From positions 1,426,001-1,490,000 of the forward strand of contig NZ_JBHSMA010000001.1 of NCBI RefSeq assembly GCF_042655385.1: a stretch of 64,000 nucleotides of DNA, written 5' to 3'. Made by a program: the position numbers and the translations under genes. Source of the stretch: Larkinella bovis (GTDB lineage: Bacteria > Bacteroidota > Bacteroidia > Cytophagales > Spirosomataceae). The notes beneath the pieces are model-generated. The model worked only from the letters and a program-made list of their open reading frames with translations. It made no database searches and was not told where the DNA came from. This document shows, piece after piece, positions 7,602 to 16,017 of the stretch (within the stretch, counting starts at the first letter, position 1; the number at the start of each line of letters is the position of its first letter).

Positions 7602-10181
7602 TCATTTTACGTCATCCGGCGACATGGTTCGGCTGGACCGCCCGGCGGCATCGAAACTTTTCAGCTTCACCTTGCCCGAAACATTCACTGGGGCCGTATA
7701 CAGGGGCGATTCGGCCGTAGGTTCCGACCCATCAGTCGTGTAGCGAATGCTCAGACCGGGGTATTCGATGTTCGCTTTCAGCTGGCCATTTTCGACGATA
7801 GCGCCTGGCAGCGGCAACCGGTAGTTGTAGCCTCCATTGAGGACCGCCAGCCGGGGCAGTTCCCGTTGTGCCAGCGAATTGGCGAAGCGGTTCCAGCCCG
7901 TCTGAATGGCTTTCTCGCGGGTCTCCCGGTTCTCGATGGTTTCCCAGGAACGCTCGGCCGCCCATGCACTTTCGGCAAAGCCCAGTAGTTTGGGCAGTGA
8001 GTAATACTCCATCATATCCCGCCCCTTAACGGTTTCGCACCAGAGTTGCGATTCTAGACCGATGACGTTTTTGCGCGCTTCCGGTTTCATTTTTTCCAGA
8101 CCGGCAAAATTCAGCGGTTGGCCCATCGAGGTTGTGTACGTGGTCTTGAACATATCGAAGGGAGCAAAGGCCCAGTTGGCCCGGGTATCGACAAAAGCGC
8201 CCCAGTAGAGACCGGGTTCCTGCGGATCGTTGTTATAGGCCAGGTCGAAGTAGAAGTTCGTGACGTTACACAGCACCACCGGGTAACCCGCATTCGCCAG
8301 GCGGTTGCCCAGATCGAGGTCGTAGATGTTGTTCCAGATGTAGGGAACCACTTTTTTGCCGACAAAAGCCGGGTTCGGCAGGTATTTTCCGTCGGGTGAT
8401 TTCAGCAGGGCCACCTCTTCCCAACCGTGGATCGTCAGATTCCGTTTTTCGAGCCGCTCCAGAAGCTTGCCCATAAAGTAGGCCTGTAAGTTTTTCGGAT
8501 CCTTGATGGACGGGTTTTCCTTCAGCAACTGAGCCGCCTGGGGCGATTTCGTCCAGGCACCTTCGGCCACTTCGTCCCCTCCGACGTGGAAAGTATCCAG
8601 TTTCAGGCCGGCTTCCGCGTACATTTTGGATATCTCGTCCACCACTTTTTCGTAAAACCGGTAGGTCGACTCCCGCCCTACGCTCACCACATTGTCTTTA
8701 TACGCCTGGGCTGACAGGTATTCCGATTTGTCGTCGGGGTCGATCAGACGGTATTCGTTCGCTTCCTTTTCCTTGCCTTCCTTCATCAACCGATTGTAGC
8801 GCGCTTCCATCGACTTGATGGCCGCCCGGGCGTGGCCGGGGAAATTCAGTTCCGGAATGACCTTGATATGACGCTCTTTGGCGTATTTCAGAATTTCGAT
8901 AAAATCGGCTTTGGTGTAAAACCCGCTGCCGTGTTTGGTGTCATCATACGCTTTCGGCCCCGATCCGTACGACGGGTGCAAAACCGGATCGGCCATGCCG
9001 CCCGGAGCATGCTGCCGTTGGCCACCCACCTGGGTCAGTTCCGGCAAACCGTCAATTTCGAGCCGCCAGCCTTCGTCTTCGGTGGTATACAGCAGGAAAT
9101 GGTTAATTTTATAGAACGCCAGCAAATCCAGCCACCGCAGCACGGTTTCTTTGGTCTGGAAATTCCGGCTCACATCCAGGTGCATACTCCGGAACTGGAA
9201 CCGGGGCGCATCTTCGACCTGCACAAAACCGAGGGCAACGCTGGCCGCCGGTTTCAGGTAGTTTTCGGTCGGCACCAGCGCCAGCAAACTCTGAATACCG
9301 TAAAACACACCGGCGGCATCGCTACCGGTAATGGTCACACCCTTCGCGTTGATGTCCAGCTTATAGGCTTCTTTGGCCACCCCGTTCACCGAAACCGCGC
9401 CGGTTTGCAGGGAAATAGCCGGGCCGGTCGGCGCTGTATTCTTGAGCGTAAAATCCGTACCGGTTACGCTTTTCAGCTTCTGACTCAGCAGTTTGGCCTC
9501 ATTCTCCAGTCCGGTTCCGTAATAGATTGTATAATTTTTATCGAGGGTCAACGTACCCGCTCCGGCGGTCATTTTAACCGGCGAAGGAACGATTTTCTGG
9601 AGTTGGTCGGCCCCCAACAGGTTCAACGCCAGGTTGTCCTGATACCGTTTGGCTGCGGTATGGAGCGGCACCTGATCGTCCTTACCCCGCAGTTGTTGGT
9701 CTTTCCGAACAAACGGCAGCACCTGAAAATTGGCAACTTCGACGATGTTTTCTTCTTTCCCGTCTTTGTCGTAGAAAACAAAGTACAGGCCCATGGGCGC
9801 GTCGGTCAGTTTGATGATGGCTTCCGTTCCCGTATACCGCACCTCAATTGATTTGCCGGACGCCAGTGAAAAACCGGCGTTCGGGGTCATTTTGTACCAG
9901 TCGCCATTAATGTGCTGAACGGTCGCGGGCTGCGGGGTTTTGTTCGCCAGAATGGGCCGGGGCGACATATTGAAAAACAACGCCCAGTTTTTATCATCCA
10001 GCGTCATTTCGCCGTTGTTGACGAGATTAAACCGGGCTTCGAATCCGTTGGGAACATCGGTAAAATTGCTCACCAGCTCCCAGGTGACGGTGATTTCCTT
10101 CGCTTCATTTTTGGATGATTTACACCCATTTAGAAGAGATAAAACGGCAAAAAAAGCCGTGAGACAAAAAAAGTTACGCAT
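7602..10181 (-). CDS. GH20 beta-N-acetylhexosaminidase lipoprotein
   Basis: An 859-residue exo-hexosaminidase that removes terminal beta-linked GlcNAc or GalNAc by substrate-assisted catalysis. Order of parts: lipoprotein signal with lipobox SLLNGC (Cys about 20); CHB_HEX carbohydrate-binding domain (about 28-165); GH20b domain (about 195-325); catalytic TIM barrel (about 330-760) with the Asp-Glu pair in FHVGGDEV (about 530); and a C-terminal CHB_HEX_C-like domain with IRYTTDGSEPT. All key residues are present, so it should be active. Export and lipidation place it in the periplasm or on the outer membrane. It is the first gene of the leftward set facing the divergent control region. Confidence 0.95.
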   Translation of the reverse strand: MRNFFCLTAFFAVLSLLNGCKSSKNEAKEITVTWELVSNFTDVPNGFEARFNLVNNGEMTLDDKNWALFFNMSPRPILANKTPQPATVQHINGDWYKMTPNAGFSLASGKSIEVRYTGTEAIIKLTDAPMGLYFVFYDKDGKEENIVEVANFQVLPFVRKDQQLRGKDDQVPLHTAAKRYQDNLALNLLGADQLQKIVPSPVKMTAGAGTLTLDKNYTIYYGTGLENEAKLLSQKLKSVTGTDFTLKNTAPTGPAISLQTGAVSVNGVAKEAYKLDINAKGVTITGSDAAGVFYGIQSLLALVPTENYLKPAASVALGFVQVEDAPRFQFRSMHLDVSRNFQTKETVLRWLDLLAFYKINHFLLYTTEDEGWRLEIDGLPELTQVGGQRQHAPGGMADPVLHPSYGSGPKAYDDTKHGSGFYTKADFIEILKYAKERHIKVIPELNFPGHARAAIKSMEARYNRLMKEGKEKEANEYRLIDPDDKSEYLSAQAYKDNVVSVGRESTYRFYEKVVDEISKMYAEAGLKLDTFHVGGDEVAEGAWTKSPQAAQLLKENPSIKDPKNLQAYFMGKLLERLEKRNLTIHGWEEVALLKSPDGKYLPNPAFVGKKVVPYIWNNIYDLDLGNRLANAGYPVVLCNVTNFYFDLAYNNDPQEPGLYWGAFVDTRANWAFAPFDMFKTTYTTSMGQPLNFAGLEKMKPEARKNVIGLESQLWCETVKGRDMMEYYSLPKLLGFAESAWAAERSWETIENRETREKAIQTGWNRFANSLAQRELPRLAVLNGGYNYRLPLPGAIVENGQLKANIEYPGLSIRYTTDGSEPTAESPLYTAPVNVSGKVKLKSFDAAGRSSRTMSPDDVK

Positions 10182-10271
10182 GTGGGGGGCAGTTAAGTAG
10201 CCTTAATAATACGGAATCCAGTATTAAAAATACCACTGGCACTCAAAGACTTTTTCAAGATTTCTCCTTCG
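10182..10271. promoter_or_regulatory. Divergent control region with nested palindrome
   Basis: This 90-bp spacer separates the leftward hexosaminidase and rightward acyltransferase genes and must hold both promoters unless one mRNA leader extends into a gene. It contains GTATT-AAA-AATAC (10221-10233), nested inside CCAGT (10218-10222) and ACTGG (10235-10239). Together these form one near-perfect palindrome with a single-base bulge. It is a plausible operator for the XylR-type regulator at 5079-6242, although AraC-type HTH domains often prefer direct repeats. Confidence 0.45.
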
Positions 10272-11411
10272 ATGATTACCCCAACGAATCAATCGATCCC
10301 TCCAACCGAGGTGCTGTCTTCCGGTCCCAATCGGTTGATTTCGCTCGATACGCTTCGCGGTTTTACAATTGCAGCCATGCTGCTGGTAAACTTCCCCGGC
10401 GACGGTCAACACGTGTATCATCCGCTTCAGCATACGACCTGGAATGGCCTCTCGTTCACGGATCTGATTGCGCCGTTTTTCCTGTTCATTATTGGGGTGT
10501 CGATCGTTTTTGCCTACTCCAAACGGCTGGAAAGCGGAGCCCCAAAGGGCGGTTTGTACCGAAGGATTATCGTGCGTTCCCTCAAAATCTTTGCGGTCGG
10601 AATGTTTCTCAACCTGTTGCCGACCTTCGATTTTAGCAATCTGCGCTGGACCGGCACGCTACACCGCATCGCGTTCGTCTTCCTGATCTGCTCCGTTATC
10701 TTTCTGAATACCAACTGGAAACAGCAACTCTGGATCGGCATCGTGACGCTGGTCGCCTACTGGCTGGCGGTGACCCAGATTCCAACGCCGGGGTACGGGA
10801 AAGTGATGCTGGAGCCAGGGATCAACCTCGTGGCCTGGTTCGACAATCTCTACCTGCCCGGGCGCATGTGGCAAGGCACCTGGGATCCCGAAAGCATCCT
10901 CAGCACCTTTCCGTCGGTGGTTTCCGGCCTTACCGGTTTGTTGGCCGGTCGGCTGTTGATCAGCGGCCTAAGCCAACTGGAGAAGGTGGCCTATCTGATG
11001 ACAGTCGGTTTATTTACGGCGGCAGCCGGTTATCTGTGGCACCTGACTTTTCCCTGCAACGAAAACCTCTGGACGAGTTCCTTCGTCCTGATTACGTCTG
11101 GTTTTGCGGCCCTATTGCTCGGCGCCGTCTACTTTCTGGTTGATATTCTGGGCCGAACCGGCGGAACCAGACCGGGTATTATCTTCGGGGCCAATGCCAT
11201 TGCGGTTTATGTCATGGCCGACCTGCTTTCGATCATCTTCTATTACCTGAAATTCGGCGGCCAATCCCTGAATGAACACGCGGTCCGATCCATCACCAGC
11301 CTGGGGTTCGACCCCCGGTTTAGCAGCATGTGCTATGCCCTGTTTTTTGTAGCGGTCAATTTTATCCCGGCGTATATGCTGTACCGAAAAAAGATTTTTA
11401 TCAAGCTCTGA
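10272..11411 (+). CDS. HGSNAT/NagX-like membrane acyltransferase (DUF5009)
   Basis: A 379-residue membrane protein with about 10 helices. The N-terminal RLISLDTLRGFTIAAMLLVN, TTWNGLSFTDLIAPFFLF and IIGVSI segments match heparan-alpha-glucosaminide N-acetyltransferase and bacterial NagX/YeiB-type homologues. The HxxWNGL motif carries the histidine implicated in acetyl transfer in HGSNAT, and it is intact (about residue 56). In bacteria such genes commonly sit beside hexosaminidase and GlcNAc permease genes, as here. By analogy it could acetylate an incoming or periplasmic glucosamine unit; that activity is inferred, not shown. It is the first gene of the rightward set. Confidence 0.85.
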   Translation: MITPTNQSIPPTEVLSSGPNRLISLDTLRGFTIAAMLLVNFPGDGQHVYHPLQHTTWNGLSFTDLIAPFFLFIIGVSIVFAYSKRLESGAPKGGLYRRIIVRSLKIFAVGMFLNLLPTFDFSNLRWTGTLHRIAFVFLICSVIFLNTNWKQQLWIGIVTLVAYWLAVTQIPTPGYGKVMLEPGINLVAWFDNLYLPGRMWQGTWDPESILSTFPSVVSGLTGLLAGRLLISGLSQLEKVAYLMTVGLFTAAAGYLWHLTFPCNENLWTSSFVLITSGFAALLLGAVYFLVDILGRTGGTRPGIIFGANAIAVYVMADLLSIIFYYLKFGGQSLNEHAVRSITSLGFDPRFSSMCYALFFVAVNFIPAYMLYRKKIFIKL

Positions 11412-11500
11412 TTCCTGCTGGTCGGCTTTATGAACCAACCATTCCAGCGACGGAAAATCAGAGAAGCCGCCGAACCACCTGGATGGTCCGCCTGAAAACC

Positions 11501-11577
11501 GCCCGATCGATTTCCTCATCGGGCAGACTGATGGCTGGCTACCCAACCCGAAATCCGGCGCGTAGGCTTCCGGATTT
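11501..11577 (+). terminator. Two consecutive hairpins after the acyltransferase gene
   Basis: Hairpin 1 is GCCCGAT (11501-11507) with ATCGGGC (11518-11524). Hairpin 2 is AAATCCGG (11551-11558) with CCGGATTT (11570-11577). Both are perfect. The 193-bp spacer (11412-11604) holds no convincing gene. T-runs are weak, so read-through into the next gene is possible. Confidence 0.4.
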
Positions 11578-11604
11578 ACCCCCTGACTCAATAACCCTTG
11601 CCTG

Positions 11605-13476
11605 ATGTTTCCTAAAACCACCCACATCCTCTTCTTTTCGTTACTAACCCACCTGAGCGCGGTCGCCCAAACCGGTAGCCCCGCCGAACCGGTTCGCTAC
11701 GTTGGTGGCGAAACCGTCGATCCGACGGTTCACGAAGGTCGCCTGCGGTACGCCATCGGCGTGGAAAGCCGGCAAACCGTTCGGGTAAACCGTACGCACG
11801 CCGAATGGGCCGACGATCACGGCTGGACCTATAACCATGCCCCCAATCTCTGCTACTGGAACAACACTTTTTACCAGCAATACCTCAGCAACCCCGTCGA
11901 CGAACACATTTCGCCGGGCCAAACCCTGATCACGACGTCAAAAGACGGGCGGCAGTGGTCCAAACCCACGGTCGTTTTTCCGCCTTATGTACCCCCCAAG
12001 GGTGTCCAGATCCCCGATAGCTCCAACGGTTACATGATGCACCAGCGCATGGGTTTCTACGTCGCCCCCAATGGCCGACTGCTGGTGCTGGCGTTTTACG
12101 GCCATGCCGAAGATCCCTTCAAGGAAGGCGGAATCGGGCGCGTGGTGCGGGAAGCTTACAAAGACGGCTCATACGGCCCGATTTACTTCATCCGCTACAC
12201 CAGCCACAAAACCGTCAATGGCGTGCAGTGGAACGAGACCAATACGAGTTATCCGTTCTATAAAAAATCTCCGGATGCCGGTTTTATCGACGCCTGCAAC
12301 GCCCTATTATCCGACAAACTGATGACTTTTCAGTGGTGGGATGAAGACCGGGGATTAGACGGTTTTTACAACGGAAAAGAAGGCCGCGAAGCACTCTCGT
12401 ATTACCGCCGTAAAGACGGAAAAACCGTTGCCTTGTGGAAATGGTCGCACAGTGGATTGTCCTCCGACAACGGGCAAACCTTTTCCAAACCCGTCAAGGT
12501 ACCGACCTTTGTAATGGCGGGCGGGAAGCAGTGGGGCCAGCGGACAGAGGATGGTCGCTACGCTATTTGCTATAACCCGACCGAATACAATGAGCACCGG
12601 TTTCCGCTGATTGTCGTTTCCGGCGATGATGGCATTCTCTACGATAACATGCTGATTGTGCAGGGCGAAGTGCCGCCCCGGCGGTTTTTCGGTCGCTGGA
12701 AAGATTTTGGCCCGTGTTATACGCGGGGTATTGAAGAAGGCAACGGCAATCCGCCCGGCAACGACATGTGGCTTACCTACAGCATGAACAAGGAAGACAT
12801 CTGGGTTAGCCGCGTACCAACGCCCATCCGATACACGGTTTCGGGACCGGTAGCCGACAACTTTGATGGACTGACGCTCAACGGCGGGGTCACCGACTGG
12901 AATATCTACGCCCCGCAATGGGCACCGGTGACGGTGGTGAATAGCCCGAACGGAACCGGCAAATGCCTCGAGTTATCCGACAAAGACCCCTATGATTACG
13001 CTCGTGCCATTCGGGTCTTTGAAGAAGGAAACCGCATTGAAACCAAACTAAAAATCCGGGCGGCCCAGAACAATACCGGCACGCTGGAAATCGATCTGAC
13101 GGATCGCTACGGAAACCGCCCGGTCCGGTTGCGGTTTGACGAAAAAGGAAACATCGTCGTCACGAATGGTAGCCAGGAAAAAGTGATCCAGACTTACCAG
13201 GCCGGAAAATGGTATGAGGTTGGCTTCCGCGTCAACGCCAGCCTGAACGGTAGCTACGACCTGGCGATTGACGGGAAAACCGTTCTGGAAAAAGCCGCGC
13301 TGGCCGAAGCCGTGAAGTCGGTGGAACGCCTGTCGATCCGGACGGGACCCTACCGGAATTTGCCCAACCGAAAAACGCCGAATGAAGACCCAGAACCTCC
13401 TCTGCCGGGAGCCGATGAACCGGTTTCGCCCGCGCTGTTCTACGTAGATGACGTACGGATCAGCACCAGCAAGTAA
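11605..13476 (+). CDS. Secreted sialidase-like beta-propeller protein
   Basis: A 623-residue protein with a signal peptide (about 1-22, ending SAVAQ). Residues about 30-420 look like a six-bladed sialidase-type propeller. Asp-box-like turns are visible in TSKDGRQWS (about 112) and LSSDNGQTFS (about 287), and YNHAPNLCYWNNTFYQ is a typical blade strand. Residues about 425-620 form a beta-sandwich resembling LamG/concanavalin modules (PVADNFDGL... FYVDDVRIS). I cannot confirm the arginine triad of true sialidases, so glycosidase activity is not proven. It lies between the acyltransferase and the second glycosidase-like paralogue and probably acts on the same extracellular glycan. Confidence 0.75.
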   Translation: MFPKTTHILFFSLLTHLSAVAQTGSPAEPVRYVGGETVDPTVHEGRLRYAIGVESRQTVRVNRTHAEWADDHGWTYNHAPNLCYWNNTFYQQYLSNPVDEHISPGQTLITTSKDGRQWSKPTVVFPPYVPPKGVQIPDSSNGYMMHQRMGFYVAPNGRLLVLAFYGHAEDPFKEGGIGRVVREAYKDGSYGPIYFIRYTSHKTVNGVQWNETNTSYPFYKKSPDAGFIDACNALLSDKLMTFQWWDEDRGLDGFYNGKEGREALSYYRRKDGKTVALWKWSHSGLSSDNGQTFSKPVKVPTFVMAGGKQWGQRTEDGRYAICYNPTEYNEHRFPLIVVSGDDGILYDNMLIVQGEVPPRRFFGRWKDFGPCYTRGIEEGNGNPPGNDMWLTYSMNKEDIWVSRVPTPIRYTVSGPVADNFDGLTLNGGVTDWNIYAPQWAPVTVVNSPNGTGKCLELSDKDPYDYARAIRVFEEGNRIETKLKIRAAQNNTGTLEIDLTDRYGNRPVRLRFDEKGNIVVTNGSQEKVIQTYQAGKWYEVGFRVNASLNGSYDLAIDGKTVLEKAALAEAVKSVERLSIRTGPYRNLPNRKTPNEDPEPPLPGADEPVSPALFYVDDVRISTSK

Positions 13477-13548
13477 TGTATTTCATCACCGCTCCGTCGT
13501 CAGGAGATGACAGAGCGAACATTTAAATCCTTCCCAGAACAAAATCAC

Positions 13549-15978
13549 ATGCGTCAGTTAACCCTATTTTGGTGCCTATTTGGTTTCTTTTTTAGCTTGC
13601 TATCCAACCCGACGCAGGCCGATGGGATGGATTTGGCCAAAGCCCAGATTTACAGTCCGGTAAAAGACCCCAAAATCCGACTGCGAACGTTGGAGGTGTT
13701 GCAGCAGGAAGTGGAAAAGCGCAGTCAGATCCGCTTGTCCATCGCCCAAAAACAACCGGCTGCTGGCCAACCCACGATTTTTCTTTCTACGGAAAACCAA
13801 TTAACCAGCCTACCCGCCCCCATCCGGACCGCACTGGATGCCCTCCCCGCCATCGAAAAGGAAGGATTCAAACTGCTGGTACTGGAAAACGAAAAGAAGG
13901 TTTTCATCATCGGGAAAGATGCCCGTGGTTTACTCTACGGCGTGGGGCAATTACTGCGAAAAGCCGAAATGCGACCCGGTCAGTTTTTGATTTCCCAGAA
14001 AGCCACGGTATCCACCAGTCCACGCTATCCAATCCGGGGGCATCAACTGGGATATCGACCGAAAACCAACGCGTACGATGCGTTTTCGGTGGCGCAGTTC
14101 GATCAGTACATTCGGGATCTGGCGTTATTCGGGGCCAATAGCTTCGAAATCGTGCCCCCGCGTACGGACGATGACGCGACCAGCCCGCACATGAAACTGC
14201 CCGCGATCAAAATGATCAGGGAACAATCCCGGATCTGCCAGGAATACGGTCTGGACGTCTGGATGTGGTATCCCAACATGGGCAGCGATTATGTTCATCC
14301 GGATTCAGTCCGGAAGGAGCTGAACGAACGGAAGGAAGTGTTTGCCGCCCTCCCGAAACTGGATGCGGTTTTTGTTCCGGGGGGTGATCCCGGCGACCTG
14401 GAACCCGATGTAATGTTTCGCTGGCTGGAAAAGGAAGCCGCCCTGTTGCAGCAATACCATCCCAACGCTAAAATCTGGGTTTCCCCGCAGGTTTTCCGCC
14501 CCACCCAGGCCTGGTTCAATGCCTTTTTCAAACACGTGAACAGCGGTTATCCGTGGTTCGGCGGGGTGGTTTTTGGGCCGTGGGTCAAGCTGCCCGTTCA
14601 GGAAATCAGGAAGCTTGTCAACCCGTCGATTCCCATCCGGCATTATCCCGACATCACGCACAACTACAGCTCGCAATACCCGGTTCCGCACTGGGACCTG
14701 ACCTGGTCGATGACTGCGGGTCGGGAAACCATCAACCCCCGCCCGCACGACGAAAAGTTAATTCACAACAGCCTGGATGAGTTCGGAAACGGCAGCATCA
14801 GCTACTCCGAAGGTACCAATGACGATGTAAACAAGTTTGTCTGGAGCTCGCAGGACTGGAACCCCGAAACGCCGGTCGTCGAAACCCTGCGCGACTACGC
14901 CCGTCTGTTCATTGGCCCGGATTTCACCGAACCGTTTGTCCGTGCGGTGATGTCGCTGGAGGAAAACTGGCGGGGCAGTTTGTTAACCAACCAGGCCATT
15001 CCACAAACGTTGATGCAGTGGCAGGCGCTGGAAAAACAAGTCCCGCTAAAAGTCCAGCAGAATCCCCGGTTTCAGATGGGACTGATTCGGGCCTATTTCG
15101 ATGCGTACACGCAACGGCGGTTACTGTATGAAACCGAGCTGGAACAACAGGCCCGCGACCGACTGACACAGGCCGAAAAAACCGGGTCGTTGCCGGCCAT
15201 TCAACAGGCCAAAACCATTCTGGAAAAAGCCTGGAAACAACCGATCCGGCCCGACCTCCGGGCGAAATGTTTCGCCCTGGCCGATTCGCTATTCAAAAGC
15301 ATCGGGGCGCAGCTGACCATCGAAAAGCACGGTGCGATGTCGGGCCGGGGTAATTTTATCGACAACATCGACATTCCGCTCAACGATATGCCTTGGCTGT
15401 TCGATCAGTTCGCCAGGGTTGAAAAACTGACTGACGAGAAAGCCCGCCTTTCGAAAATCAGCGAAATGCTCCACCGCACCGACCCCGGTCCCGGCGGTTT
15501 TTACGATCATTTCGGCGCGCCGGAAAGCTGGCACCGCGTCGTTCCGGGCGAACCCTGGGAGAAAGACCCCGGTAGTCTGCTCGGCCCCCGCATCGGTTTT
15601 GGCGTCGGCCTGGTTGGCGTTGAATGGGTAGACGAAATCAAAGCAACCGGTTTCAAAGGCCAGATTACGCCACGCGTCTGGATGAAGCAAGCGAAAACGC
15701 TATACGACCAACCGCTAAAAATTGCGTATACTGAACTGGACCCGGCGGCTTCGTACCGGATGCGCATCGCCTATACCGGACGGTTCCGGTCCCGGATGAA
15801 GCTCATGACCGACGACGGTTCTGTCATTCACGATTTCATTCAAACCGGCGAGGAACCTATTTACGAGTTTGAGGTTCCCCGGGCCGTTACCGCCGATGGA
15901 AAGGTCACGTTCATCTGGACGTGCGGGGAAGGCGAACGTGGTTCGCAGGTCACCGAAATCTGGCTGATTCGGAAATAA
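13549..15978 (+). CDS. Secreted glycoside-hydrolase-like protein, paralogue 2
   Basis: An 809-residue paralogue of the protein at 1456-3789. An upstream in-frame ATG at 13507 would add 14 polar residues ahead of the hydrophobic segment, so 13549 is preferred: it places a clean signal peptide (about 1-25, ending NPTQADG) at the N-terminus. Shared blocks are RGHQLGYR (about 163), VPGGDPG (about 276), a PDITHN segment and SYSEGTNDDVNK (about 419), then a helical region and a C-terminal beta domain ending TEIWLIRK. The fold suggests a GH20/GH67-like N-terminal domain followed by a TIM barrel. Exact family and substrate are unknown. It lies 72 bp after the propeller gene and 39 bp before the phosphoesterase gene on the same strand. 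Confidence 0.75.
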   Translation: MRQLTLFWCLFGFFFSLLSNPTQADGMDLAKAQIYSPVKDPKIRLRTLEVLQQEVEKRSQIRLSIAQKQPAAGQPTIFLSTENQLTSLPAPIRTALDALPAIEKEGFKLLVLENEKKVFIIGKDARGLLYGVGQLLRKAEMRPGQFLISQKATVSTSPRYPIRGHQLGYRPKTNAYDAFSVAQFDQYIRDLALFGANSFEIVPPRTDDDATSPHMKLPAIKMIREQSRICQEYGLDVWMWYPNMGSDYVHPDSVRKELNERKEVFAALPKLDAVFVPGGDPGDLEPDVMFRWLEKEAALLQQYHPNAKIWVSPQVFRPTQAWFNAFFKHVNSGYPWFGGVVFGPWVKLPVQEIRKLVNPSIPIRHYPDITHNYSSQYPVPHWDLTWSMTAGRETINPRPHDEKLIHNSLDEFGNGSISYSEGTNDDVNKFVWSSQDWNPETPVVETLRDYARLFIGPDFTEPFVRAVMSLEENWRGSLLTNQAIPQTLMQWQALEKQVPLKVQQNPRFQMGLIRAYFDAYTQRRLLYETELEQQARDRLTQAEKTGSLPAIQQAKTILEKAWKQPIRPDLRAKCFALADSLFKSIGAQLTIEKHGAMSGRGNFIDNIDIPLNDMPWLFDQFARVEKLTDEKARLSKISEMLHRTDPGPGGFYDHFGAPESWHRVVPGEPWEKDPGSLLGPRIGFGVGLVGVEWVDEIKATGFKGQITPRVWMKQAKTLYDQPLKIAYTELDPAASYRMRIAYTGRFRSRMKLMTDDGSVIHDFIQTGEEPIYEFEVPRAVTADGKVTFIWTCGEGERGSQVTEIWLIRK

Positions 15979-16017
15979 GCCGTACCCCAACGGCATTTAC
16001 CCACTAACTGTATTGGC

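Noticed and set aside
8832..9851. 339-codon plus-strand frame opposite the GH20 gene
   Set aside because: Shadow of the hexosaminidase coding strand; the real gene has all family motifs.
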